In this document: in pieces, positions 24,401-31,172 of the stretch
Position numbering within the stretch: the stretch's first letter is position 1
How the letters are laid out: the number at the start of each line of letters is the position of its first letter
Assembly: GCF_008014745.1 (NCBI RefSeq)
Contig: NZ_VPFD01000008.1
Location: forward strand, 108,855 to 172,854
Source of the DNA: Massilia arenae
GTDB taxonomy: Bacteria; Pseudomonadota; Gammaproteobacteria; Burkholderiales; Burkholderiaceae_D
DNA: 64,000 nucleotides
Direction of reading: 5' to 3'
Notes under the pieces: model-generated
What the model was told of the DNA's origin: nothing
Databases searched by the model: none
What the model saw: only the letters and a program-made list of their open reading frames with translations
Program-made: the position numbers and the translations under genes

Positions 24401-24546
24401 GCCCATACCCAGGCTGGGCCAAGGGACAGGGACCAGCTGGCCCCGGCGCTCATCGGGCGGGCGCCAGCGCGCAGGTTGCGGGAACGGCGGCGCGCCGTGC
24501 GCGTAGCGGCCAATTGGTCGATCAGGGTCGCGAGCATGCCTGTCAT
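21424..24546 (-). CDS. Large penicillin-binding transpeptidase
   Basis: The 1040-residue protein has a cytoplasmic basic head, one membrane helix (about 43-65) and a large exported part. The C-terminal transpeptidase domain (about 650-1040) carries all three active-site motifs: STFK (S707, K710), SVN (S792-N794) and KTG (970-972). It is therefore a class B-like D,D-transpeptidase that cross-links peptidoglycan, and should bind beta-lactams. Between helix and catalytic domain lie about 580 residues with no PBP dimerisation domain that I can recognise, making it far longer than FtsI or PBP2 (about 600 residues). It is the first gene of the kinase operon, and the FtsW-like protein encoded at 1-1230 would be its expected glycosyltransferase partner. 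The high-Ala/Gly/Arg antisense frame is a shadow. Confidence 0.85.
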   Translation of the reverse strand: MTGMLATLIDQLAATRTARRRSRNLRAGARPMSAGASWSLSLGPAWVWAVLAVVLGGAVALAMHARALPDGAAETPGAVALGALQPIAPGLDFVVPRDSGISLTQHGGLALLVASGMRAAPSLRVDLCTQMLDPARPRMLPLRIGYPFDEAARIARAANAPPRSVLLARPGSTMPRIDITGNAGAGATGLTLAWNAGAATAGWIGDASGGNVTRARQGQAVLGNSGWLLWGSEALRFTRRPSAACPQAGELVLHHFQQGAAGGAALVQAFPAQGEPVQLRLAPGAWQVPLLPGPGMEDQALFEALRARGLLRLGRDGLVELAPRDLLAWHRAVREARAPLPGWEDHQLDAGDRRLLERLHHRADGAFVREQVRIFNSERRLVAWRSLPGADAVWHALVGGAPAPREAGLPVAAMRLFARLPEGWEPWQRVGGWEGGRQGSLVTLNTPATGRPVELLVAGRVRGVAGARVLAQGACDGRACPDREAVQRLVLAPLAGSAAIAVQVEPLDLATMSGGADAAYRHLAMVDGRLAWQALPAGGSDGTRPAAVPVRLRDRHGEALWADGAPAEASLRAGLAPLLGVHRQHDGSVAGMLARLGGTEHEAQLSLDLGLQARAQQLLDCIGLRGGRWDGQACVGGLDAQPERRAGLVLLDAGSGDILAAASSGGGQADPGRWGELRDFDRADPARSVLRIAAFQHDGGAHRAPGSTFKVITALGLEGAARGDARLDGLLQGLPLHEVDRLAQAGGYDFRTGAPSYPVDGNRARITNFRDQITSTRAQDGRLGLAQAMAHSVNTWFAWSAELSDHTLMGQPEGGMPGARELEPGALDTVRPVAAMAGRLGFGQPLRLDGGLLPPDYRWGEWDALQASASRLDPVHSRHELRQMAIGLRMQTTPLQMALVAAAVGEGRTVAPRLLLSLDGRAAQAGAGEPLGVRLDRVRAGMKGVIDGGTAAGAFRGAGFDALRPGLYGKTGTAPAGQDDLATVWFMGWLEPGTLPGQTGRLAFAAFVSHSAATGGGHAAPVVAALLQSMQGHSLEKRDK

Positions 24547-24751
24547 CCGGTGTTTACGTGGCGCCCACGCGCCCTTCGCGCTCAGCTAGCGGAGGGGAGG
24601 TGAAAGAGAAGGTGCCGGAGGGGCTTCATCCGCCGCCTGATGCAGCTCATTCCGCGTTTTCGACTGCTCGTCGCATCCCGCTGGAGACCATGCGGCGCTT
24701 GGCCTACAGTGAACACATCGACACACCAACCACCTGAAAAGGAGCTGCAAA

Positions 24752-24988
24752 ATGAACGTCCTCAAACACATGGAAGCCATCTTCATCGCCGCCGCCCTGG
24801 TCGCCGTCCCGGCGGGCTATCTGGCCAAGATTCCCGATGCCCGTGCAGACAACTACAGCATCGACAGCGCAGCTATTGCCAGCGGCGACAAGATGGCGGT
24901 TGTGACGGTCAGCGCCAAGCGCCTGGACGCCGCCGAAAAATCGCAATTGCTGGCGGCGGACACCGTCACCGCCGGGAGCCGCATGTGA
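24752..24988 (+). CDS. Small exported protein
   Basis: The 78-residue product has a strong AAGGAG seven bases before the ATG. Its hydrophobic N-terminal stretch (about 8-27, with IFIAAALVAVPAGYLA) may be a signal peptide or anchor, with a possible cleavage after DARA at about 32. The remaining 46 residues are polar and include SAKRLDAAEKSQLLAAD. No family is recognised. The opposite-strand frame here is a shadow. The 205-base gap upstream shows no other gene. Confidence 0.65.
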   Translation: MNVLKHMEAIFIAAALVAVPAGYLAKIPDARADNYSIDSAAIASGDKMAVVTVSAKRLDAAEKSQLLAADTVTAGSRM

Positions 24989-25149
24989 GCGCCGTCGGTC
25001 GCCGACGCGCCGCCAGGATGCGGCGCGCGGCGGCCCGAACTTCATCATCCACTGAGCTGTATCATTTGTAAAAACTTGCTTCAAACGTCACGTCCCGATT
25101 CCCGGATTGCTATATTCCATCGCATCCGCTCAAGGATCTGGAGACGAAC

Positions 25150-25653
25150 ATGAAATCCCCCCTTTTGATTGCAGCCCTGATCGCCATCGGCGCCGCTGCC
25201 TTCACCCCACTGGCCTCGCACGCCCAGCCCCATATCTCGGTCGTGATCAACACCGCGCCGCCGGCGCCTGTCTACGAAGTCATTCCCACCGCACGCCGCG
25301 GCTATGTCTGGGCGCCCGGTTTCTGGGAATGGCGCAAGCATCGCCACCACTGGGTGCCGGGCCACTATGTCACCGCGCGGCCCGGCTATGTCTACGCGCC
25401 ACCGAGCTGGCACCATCGCGGCGGACGCTGGGTGATGGAGCCGTCGCGCTGGAACCGCGGCCCGGCCCACCATTACGGCCCACCACCGGGCCACTACCGC
25501 GACGATCGTGACCGCCATCACCGCAAGCACGACCGCCACCATGGCCGCGACCGGGACCGCGACGGCATCCGCGATCGCCATGACCGCGACCGCGATGGCG
25601 ATGGCGTGCGCAACCGCCACGACCGCCGCCCGGACAATCCCCACCGCTACTGA
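25150..25653 (+). CDS. YXWGXW-repeat secreted protein
   Basis: The 167-residue protein has a signal peptide (1-25, cleaved after SHA) and then repeated GYVWAPGFWEWRKHRHHWVPGHY-type units with Trp and Gly-Tyr pairs, as in the YXWGXW/BcpO-related repeat family common in Burkholderiales. The C-terminal third (about 117-167) is an extreme His/Arg/Asp-rich tail of RDRD and RHDRD repeats that could bind metal or be disordered. GGAGACGAAC precedes the ATG. It is likely an outer-envelope or periplasmic protein; its job is unknown. A tail ending DRDGDGVRNRHDRRPDNP resembles thrombospondin type 3-like calcium loops. Confidence 0.8.
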   Translation: MKSPLLIAALIAIGAAAFTPLASHAQPHISVVINTAPPAPVYEVIPTARRGYVWAPGFWEWRKHRHHWVPGHYVTARPGYVYAPPSWHHRGGRWVMEPSRWNRGPAHHYGPPPGHYRDDRDRHHRKHDRHHGRDRDRDGIRDRHDRDRDGDGVRNRHDRRPDNPHRY

Positions 25654-25677
25654 ACCACGGCGCGGCCAGGATGCGGA

Positions 25678-27597
25678 TCAGCGCTTCAGGTGCTTGTCCA
25701 GGAAGGCGAGGATCTTCGCATCCGCCACGGCCGCGTTCTTCTTCTTGGAGAAGCCGTGGCCCTCGTCGTCGAACACGACGTACTCGACTTCCACCTTATT
25801 CTTGCGCACCGCCTCGACGATCTCGTCGCTCTCGGCCTTGATCACGCGCGGGTCGTTGGCACCCTGGATCACCATCAGTGGCTTGCGGATGTGATGGGCG
25901 TGGAATAGCGGCGAGGTCGCGACCAGGAACTCCTTGTCCTTGACCGGGTCGCCGATCTCGTCGTACAGCGCCTTGCGCTGCGCTTCCCAGTACGGCGGGA
26001 TGCTCTCCAGCGTGCGCACCCAGTTGCTGACGCCGAAGATGTCGATGCCGACCTTGAACGCCTCGGGCCGAAAGGCCAGCGCCGCCAGGGTCATGTAGCC
26101 GCCGTAGCTCCCGCCCATGATGCCGATGCGCTCCGGATCGATATAGCCCTGGCTCGCCAGCCAGGTCTTGGCCTCGACGCAATCCCACAGCGGCTCCATG
26201 CCGTGCTTGCGGTCGTCGGCGCGGAAGAAGGTCTTGCCATAGCCCGAGCTGCCGCGGTTATTGATGCCCAGGACCGCATAGCCGTGATTGACCAGGTACT
26301 GGATCCGGGCGCTGTAGCCGCGCATGGTCTGGCCGCCCGGCCCGCCGTGCACCAGCATCACCGCCGGCACTTTCGCGCTCGGCGACGCGCCCTTCGGCCG
26401 ATAGTAGATCGACGGGATCACCATGCCGTCGAAGGACTTGAAGCGCACCACCTCGGCCTCGACCAGGTCGTTCGGGTCGATCTCCGGGTTCAGGCTGCGC
26501 GTCAGCTGCGACGTCTTGCCGCTCCTGAAGTCGTGCACGTACAGGTTGTTGGGCGAGCGGTCGCCGTTCAGGTAGAACGCCATCAGCTTGCCGCTTTCGG
26601 AGAAGGTCACCTGGCGCATCTCGCCGCCCGGCAGCTTGGGCAAAGCCACCGGTTTGCCTGCCTCGTCATACAGCCGTACCTCGATACTCCCGTCGCGGTT
26701 AACCAGGCTGACGCGGTGGCGGCCGTTGCGCGAATAGTCGGTGCCCAGCAAGTCCCAGTCGGCCTTCTCGACTTCCTTGACCTCGCCGCTGGCCAGGTCG
26801 TAGGACTTGATGCGCGCGAACTCGCCCTCCCCATTGCTCGTAAACAGCAGGCGCTTCGATGCCGGGTCGAAGTCCGCCGCCGCATGGCTGGCCGGCTCCT
26901 TGTGCGGCGTGATGTGTTTCATTTCGCGCGCCTGCACGTTATAGACATAGACGTCGCTGTCCGACGTGGTGGCGGGCTTGTTGAAGGCGAGCCAGTTGCC
27001 GTCGCGGCTGATGGCCGAGACATTCATGCCGCTGTCGTTCTTGTACACCATCGTGCGCGCATAGGTGGCGGCCTCGTACAGGTACAGGTCGAAGAACTTC
27101 GGATCGCGCTCGTTGGTGACGACGTAGAAGCCGCTGCCGTCCGGCTTCCAGCCGGCGAACGAGGCTTTCAGCTTGTCGCCGGGCGTCAGGTCGCGCTCCT
27201 TGCCGTCGAGTTCACGCACGTACAGGTGGTTTTGCTCGTCGCCGCCGCCATCGCGCGTAAACAGGATGCGGTCGTCGTTGTAGAAGTAGCCGACGGCGTA
27301 GGTGGTGTCGGTCTTCGACGCGGTCAGCGCGCGCGGCTTGCCGCCGCCGACGGGCACCGTATAGGCATTGAAGATGCCGGACTCGTTACTGCTGAACAGG
27401 ATCTGCTTCTCGTCCTTGCTGAACGAGGCGCCGGTGAGCGAGGTCGTCGCCATGAACTGCTCGATCGTGTAGCGTTTGACGGCTTGAGCGCGCGGCTTGG
27501 CCGATGCGGCCTGGGCAAGGGCCTGCATCGGCGCAAGGCCGACGCCGGCGAGCATGGAAAACAGGGACAGACTGACAGCACGACGATTCTGATGCAT
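25678..27597 (-). CDS. S9-family (prolyl oligopeptidase) serine peptidase
   Basis: The start at 27597 (MHQNRRAVSL) is chosen because AGGAGAACGT lies just upstream and a signal peptide follows (cleavage after ALAQA, about residue 30); the frame continues 250 codons further upstream without gene-like signals. The 639-residue product has an N-terminal beta-propeller (about 45-370) and a C-terminal alpha/beta-hydrolase domain with the catalytic triad: Ser in GGSYGGY (S497), Asp in GANDPRV (D582) and His in DEGHGF (H614). Such enzymes release dipeptides or acylated residues from short peptides; export to the periplasm suggests peptide scavenging. It is divergent from the RNase HI-like gene. Confidence 0.9.
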   Translation of the reverse strand: MHQNRRAVSLSLFSMLAGVGLAPMQALAQAASAKPRAQAVKRYTIEQFMATTSLTGASFSKDEKQILFSSNESGIFNAYTVPVGGGKPRALTASKTDTTYAVGYFYNDDRILFTRDGGGDEQNHLYVRELDGKERDLTPGDKLKASFAGWKPDGSGFYVVTNERDPKFFDLYLYEAATYARTMVYKNDSGMNVSAISRDGNWLAFNKPATTSDSDVYVYNVQAREMKHITPHKEPASHAAADFDPASKRLLFTSNGEGEFARIKSYDLASGEVKEVEKADWDLLGTDYSRNGRHRVSLVNRDGSIEVRLYDEAGKPVALPKLPGGEMRQVTFSESGKLMAFYLNGDRSPNNLYVHDFRSGKTSQLTRSLNPEIDPNDLVEAEVVRFKSFDGMVIPSIYYRPKGASPSAKVPAVMLVHGGPGGQTMRGYSARIQYLVNHGYAVLGINNRGSSGYGKTFFRADDRKHGMEPLWDCVEAKTWLASQGYIDPERIGIMGGSYGGYMTLAALAFRPEAFKVGIDIFGVSNWVRTLESIPPYWEAQRKALYDEIGDPVKDKEFLVATSPLFHAHHIRKPLMVIQGANDPRVIKAESDEIVEAVRKNKVEVEYVVFDDEGHGFSKKKNAAVADAKILAFLDKHLKR

Positions 27598-27628
27598 ACG
27601 TTCTCCTGTGGTTGAGTCCAACAGGATG

Positions 27629-27657
27629 AGTGTTTCAAAAGTCTTAACACCTGTCAA
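27629..27657 (-). promoter_or_regulatory. Possible promoter of the S9 peptidase gene
   Basis: On the minus strand a perfect TTGACA (27657-27652) is followed after 17 bases by AACACT (27634-27629), a weak -10 element. It lies about 30 bases before the ATG at 27597. Eye judgement only. Confidence 0.3.
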
Positions 27658-27684
27658 CAATCGCGGATCGGTTATGCTCTCGCC

Positions 27685-28350
27685 ATGATCGACCTCGCCA
27701 CCCTGCAAGCCGCCGCCTTCAAGACCGAGCTGTCCGCCGCCCGGCGCCTGACCGCGCGCACCGGCATGCCTGAGGCCGAGGCCCTGGAAAAAACCCTGAT
27801 GCTCAGCGCCGGCAACGCCGGACTGGCCAGCCTGCTCACCGACCGCCAGGCCCAGCGCAGCCACGCCGAACTGCAGGCAGCGCGGCGCCAGGCCAGCGTG
27901 GCCGCCGCGCGCACCCGCGGCGCGGGGCCGGAGACCAGCGCCTGGCGCGCCTGGTTCGATGGCTCGGCGCGGCCAAACCCTGGCCGTTGCGGGCTGGGCG
28001 CCGTGCTCGAAGGGCCGGCCGGCGAGCGCCATGAACTGTCCGTCGACGGCGGCCATGGCAACAGCAGCGAAGCGGAATACCGCGCCCTGAACGCCGTGCT
28101 GCGCGCGGCCGTCGAGCATGGCGCGACCGACCTGCTGGTGCTGGGCGACAGCCAGGTCGTGATCGACGACGTCAACGCCCCTGATGGCGCCAATGCGCCG
28201 GCCCTGGGCCTGCTGCGCAGTGAGGCGCTGGCCCTGCTGGCCCGCCTGCCGCAGGCGCGGCTGCGCTGGATCCCGCGCCACAAGAATACACGGGCCGACG
28301 CGCTGTCGCAGCGCGCCGTGCCGCCCCTCACCCTGGAACAAGAAGCATGA
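27685..28350 (+). CDS. RNase HI-like protein with N-terminal helical extension
   Basis: The 221-residue protein has an N-terminal helical region of about 85 residues and then an RNase HI fold of the plant/archaeal-like (RnhA-related, short) type. The four acidic active-site residues are visible: FDGSARPNPG (Asp), SSEAEYRAL (Glu), LGDSQVVID (Asp) and NTRADALS (Asp). It should cleave RNA in RNA-DNA hybrids. The basic protrusion of E. coli RNase HI is absent. The N-terminal part is not the usual hybrid-binding domain. Its stop overlaps the start of the HD gene by four bases (ATGA), so both are one operon. Confidence 0.82.
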   Translation: MIDLATLQAAAFKTELSAARRLTARTGMPEAEALEKTLMLSAGNAGLASLLTDRQAQRSHAELQAARRQASVAAARTRGAGPETSAWRAWFDGSARPNPGRCGLGAVLEGPAGERHELSVDGGHGNSSEAEYRALNAVLRAAVEHGATDLLVLGDSQVVIDDVNAPDGANAPALGLLRSEALALLARLPQARLRWIPRHKNTRADALSQRAVPPLTLEQEA

Positions 28351-29006
28351 CCGAAACAAGCAATACCGATCTCTCCGGCTGGCGCACCAGGCTGGTCGCC
28401 ATGGCCGCCAGCAGCGCCGACACCGACGGCGCCCACGACAGCGCCCACCTCGACCGCGTGTGGCGCACCGCGCAGGCGCTGCTGGAACACCATCCCGAGG
28501 CCGACCGCCTGGTGGTGCTGGCCGCCTGCTACCTGCACGACCTGATTAATTTGCCGAAGAACGACCCCGAACGCGACCAGGCCTCACGCCGCTCGGCGCG
28601 GCTGGCGCGCCATCAGCTGGCCCACCTGGGCTTCCCGGCCGACAAACTGGACGCCGTGGCGCATGCGATCGAAGCCCACAGTTTCTCGGCCGCGATCCCC
28701 GCCGAGACGATCGAAGCGAAGATCGTGCAGGACGCCGACCGCATGGACGGCCTGGGCCTGGTGGGCCTGGCGCGCATGTTCTACATCGCCGGCCGCATGG
28801 AAAGCAGCCTGGCCCACCCCAGCGACCCGCTGGGAAAGGAGCGTGACTTCGACGACCGCCGCTATTCGCTCGACCACATCATGGTCAAGCTGCAGAAGCT
28901 GCCCGACATGATGCAGACCGACGCCGCGCGTGCGCTGGGCCGCGAGCGGCTGGCCAAGCTGCTGGCCTTCCGCGAAGAGTTCGCGGCCGAATGGAGTGGA
29001 TCCTAG
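28347..29006 (+). CDS. HD-domain phosphohydrolase, YedJ-like
   Basis: The 219-residue protein matches the HD superfamily: HDSAHLDRVWRTA (first His), ACYLHDLINLPK (the HD doublet), an EAHSFSA helix and KIVQDADRMDGLGLVGLAR (last Asp). This order is characteristic of YedJ-type hydrolases with possible nucleotide or phosphomonoester substrates. All metal ligands are present. It is translationally coupled to the RNase HI-like gene. The natural substrate is unknown. Confidence 0.85.
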   Translation: MTETSNTDLSGWRTRLVAMAASSADTDGAHDSAHLDRVWRTAQALLEHHPEADRLVVLAACYLHDLINLPKNDPERDQASRRSARLARHQLAHLGFPADKLDAVAHAIEAHSFSAAIPAETIEAKIVQDADRMDGLGLVGLARMFYIAGRMESSLAHPSDPLGKERDFDDRRYSLDHIMVKLQKLPDMMQTDAARALGRERLAKLLAFREEFAAEWSGS

Positions 29007-29068
29007 ACCGCAACCTTGACCACTTGTAGCAATGCTAAGATAGACGAACTGTATTGACCGAGGTGTCC

Positions 29069-30313
29069 ATGACCAGTTCGACCGCAGCACCGCAACCCGT
29101 CTCCGGCAAACTCAATTTCGTCCTCGTCTGCGTCTTCATCGACATGCTCGGCATCGGCCTGATCGTCCCGGTCCTGCCGCTGCTGCTCGACCAGTTCGTC
29201 GATGGGCCGGACAAGCGGGCCTTGTGGTACGGGCTGCTGGCGGCGACCTTCGGTATCCTGCAATTCCTGTTCATGCCGGCGCTCGGCGCGCTGAGCGACC
29301 GCATCGGCCGCCGTCCGGTGCTGCTGTATTCGATGGCGGGCATGTGCCTGAACTTCCTGGTCACGGCCTGGGCGCCCAGCCTGGCCTGGCTGTTCGTGGG
29401 CCGCATCATCGGTGGCATGTCCTCGGCCAGCATGTCGGTCGCCTCGGCCTACGCCTCCGACATCTCGACCCGCGAGAACCGCGCCAAGGCCTTCGGCAAG
29501 ATCGGCGCCGCCTTCGGCCTGGGCTTCATCTGCGGCCCGATGCTGGGCGGCATACTTGGCGACGCCAACCTGCACCTGCCCTTCTACGTCGCGGCCGCGC
29601 TGTCGGCGGCGAACCTGGTGTATGGCTTTTTCTTCGTGCCGGAGTCGCTTGCCAAGGAAGGCCGCGAACCGTTCAGACTGGCGCGCCTGAATCCCTTCTC
29701 GGCCTTGCTCCGATTGGTCAAGCGCGAAGACATCCGCGGCCTGGTGATCGTGATCACGCTGGTCACCTTCGCCCAGATGATGCTGCAATCGACCTGGGTG
29801 CTGTACACCACCTTCCGCTTCAACTGGACGCCGCGCGACAATGGAATCGCCCTCTTTTGCGTCGGTCTCGGTTCGGTAGTGGTCCAGGCCTGGCTGCTGG
29901 GCAAGCTGATCCACCGTTTCGGCGAGGTGCGGCTGTCGCTGATGGCCCTCACTTCCGGCATGCTCACCTTCCTCGCCTACGGCCTGGCCACCCAGGGCTG
30001 GATGATGTACGTCTTCATCCTGGAGAATGTGCTGGCCTATGCCACCGGGCCCGCCCTGCAGGGCATCGTCTCGAAGTCCTCGCCATCCGATCAGCAGGGC
30101 GAGGTGATGGGCTCACTGCAGTCGATCGGCAGCCTGGGGGTGATCGTCACACCCCTGCTCGGCACCGGCATCCTGAGCGCGGTCAGCCACCTGCCCCCTG
30201 GCGACTGGCGGGTCGGCAGCAGCTTCTTCTTGTGCGCGGCGATGCAGGCGGTGGCATTGATCGTGGCGTGGCATTACTTTCGCAGCCATCAATATGCCGG
30301 CGTGAAGGCCTAG
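29069..30313 (+). CDS. MFS drug/proton antiporter, TetA-like
   Basis: The ATG at 29069 is chosen because GAGGTG lies six bases upstream; an upstream TTG adds only five residues. The 414-residue protein has 12 membrane helices and the TetA(DHA1) signatures: IDMLGIGLIVPVLPLLL in helix 1, GALSDRIGRRPVLL as the A motif between helices 2 and 3, and GFICGPMLGG as the motif C antiporter signature. It is probably an efflux pump for a small hydrophobic compound or tetracycline-like drug. No TetR-type regulator adjoins it. The next gene begins three bases after its stop. Confidence 0.88.
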   Translation: MTSSTAAPQPVSGKLNFVLVCVFIDMLGIGLIVPVLPLLLDQFVDGPDKRALWYGLLAATFGILQFLFMPALGALSDRIGRRPVLLYSMAGMCLNFLVTAWAPSLAWLFVGRIIGGMSSASMSVASAYASDISTRENRAKAFGKIGAAFGLGFICGPMLGGILGDANLHLPFYVAAALSAANLVYGFFFVPESLAKEGREPFRLARLNPFSALLRLVKREDIRGLVIVITLVTFAQMMLQSTWVLYTTFRFNWTPRDNGIALFCVGLGSVVVQAWLLGKLIHRFGEVRLSLMALTSGMLTFLAYGLATQGWMMYVFILENVLAYATGPALQGIVSKSSPSDQQGEVMGSLQSIGSLGVIVTPLLGTGILSAVSHLPPGDWRVGSSFFLCAAMQAVALIVAWHYFRSHQYAGVKA

Positions 30314-30316
30314 GCC

Positions 30317-31159
30317 ATGCCAACCCACGTGCTTGCCGCGATCCTGTTCGCGGCCTTCCTGCACGCGGCGTGGAATGCGGCCCTCAAGTCGCAGCCCGAC
30401 ACATTCATGGCGGCGCTGGCCGTGACCAGCGGCGCCGCCGTACTGGCTGCACTTGCACTTCCCTTCCTGCCGGCGCCGGATGCGTCCAGCTTTCCCTTCA
30501 TTGCTGCCTCCAGCATGCTGCAGATCGCCTACTACCTGCTTCTGGCGGCGGCCTATCGGGTGGCCGACATCGGCCATGCCTACCCGCTGATGCGTGGCGT
30601 CGCACCGGTCCTGGTGGCACTGGGCGGCGGCCTGCTGGCCGGCGAATCGCTGCACGGCGCCCAATGGATCGCCATCGGCCTGATCTGCGCCGGCGGCGCC
30701 GCACTGACGCTGGGCGCGCGCGGCCACGCCTCGGGCGGGCTGCGTCCAACCGCCCTGGTGCTGCTGACCGCGACGGCGATTGCGGCATACACCCTGGTCG
30801 ACGGCCTGGGCGTGCGGCGCTCGGGCGCTCCAGCCGCCTACACCGCGTGGATCTTCCTGCTTACCGGGATCGGCATCGCGGCCCTGTCATGGCGCCGCAG
30901 CGCCGGCCAGCTGCCGGCCTACCTGATCCGCCATCCCGGACTGGCGCTGATGGGCGGCGCAGCAACCACCGGCTCCTACGGCATCGCCTTGTGGGCGATG
31001 ACCCAGGCGCCGGTCGCAGTGGTCGCCGCCCTGCGCGAAACCTCGATCGTGTTCGCCACCGCGATCGCGGTATTCTTGCTGCGCGAGCGCGCCACCCGCG
31101 CCCGGATCTGCGGCGCCGGCCTGGTGGCGCTGGGCGCGGCGGCGGTACGCCTGGCGTAA
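30317..31159 (+). CDS. EamA/DMT-family transporter
   Basis: The 280-residue protein has ten hydrophobic helices in two EamA repeats (about 5-130 and 148-280). Each repeat has the typical pattern, including AAFLHAAWNAALKSQPD in the first and a closing LRERATRARICGAGLVALGAAAVRLA in the second. Family members move amino acids, nucleotides or drugs. It is three bases downstream of the MFS gene and was probably co-transcribed with it. It ends 13 bases before the converging TonB-dependent receptor gene. The substrate is not predictable. Confidence 0.85.
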   Translation: MPTHVLAAILFAAFLHAAWNAALKSQPDTFMAALAVTSGAAVLAALALPFLPAPDASSFPFIAASSMLQIAYYLLLAAAYRVADIGHAYPLMRGVAPVLVALGGGLLAGESLHGAQWIAIGLICAGGAALTLGARGHASGGLRPTALVLLTATAIAAYTLVDGLGVRRSGAPAAYTAWIFLLTGIGIAALSWRRSAGQLPAYLIRHPGLALMGGAATTGSYGIALWAMTQAPVAVVAALRETSIVFATAIAVFLLRERATRARICGAGLVALGAAAVRLA

Positions 31160-31172
31160 CCGGGATCGACAT

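Noticed and set aside
21382..24603. A 1073-codon frame on the + strand
   Set aside because: It is the exact complement of the PBP gene, which has the STFK, SVN and KTG motifs. The + strand product is Gln/Arg/Ala-rich with no motifs, as expected of a GC-rich shadow.
24586..24786. A 66-codon - strand frame at the start of the small exported gene
   Set aside because: Overlaps the start of a gene with a strong Shine-Dalgarno; Cys/Arg-rich product with no features.
26203..27615. A 470-codon + strand frame inside the S9 peptidase gene
   Set aside because: Shadow of a catalytic enzyme on the - strand; no motif or ribosome binding site.
27598..28359. N-terminal extension of the S9 peptidase frame by about 250 codons
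   Set aside because: The signal peptide and Shine-Dalgarno place the start at 27597. The extension overlaps the RNase HI gene on the other strand.
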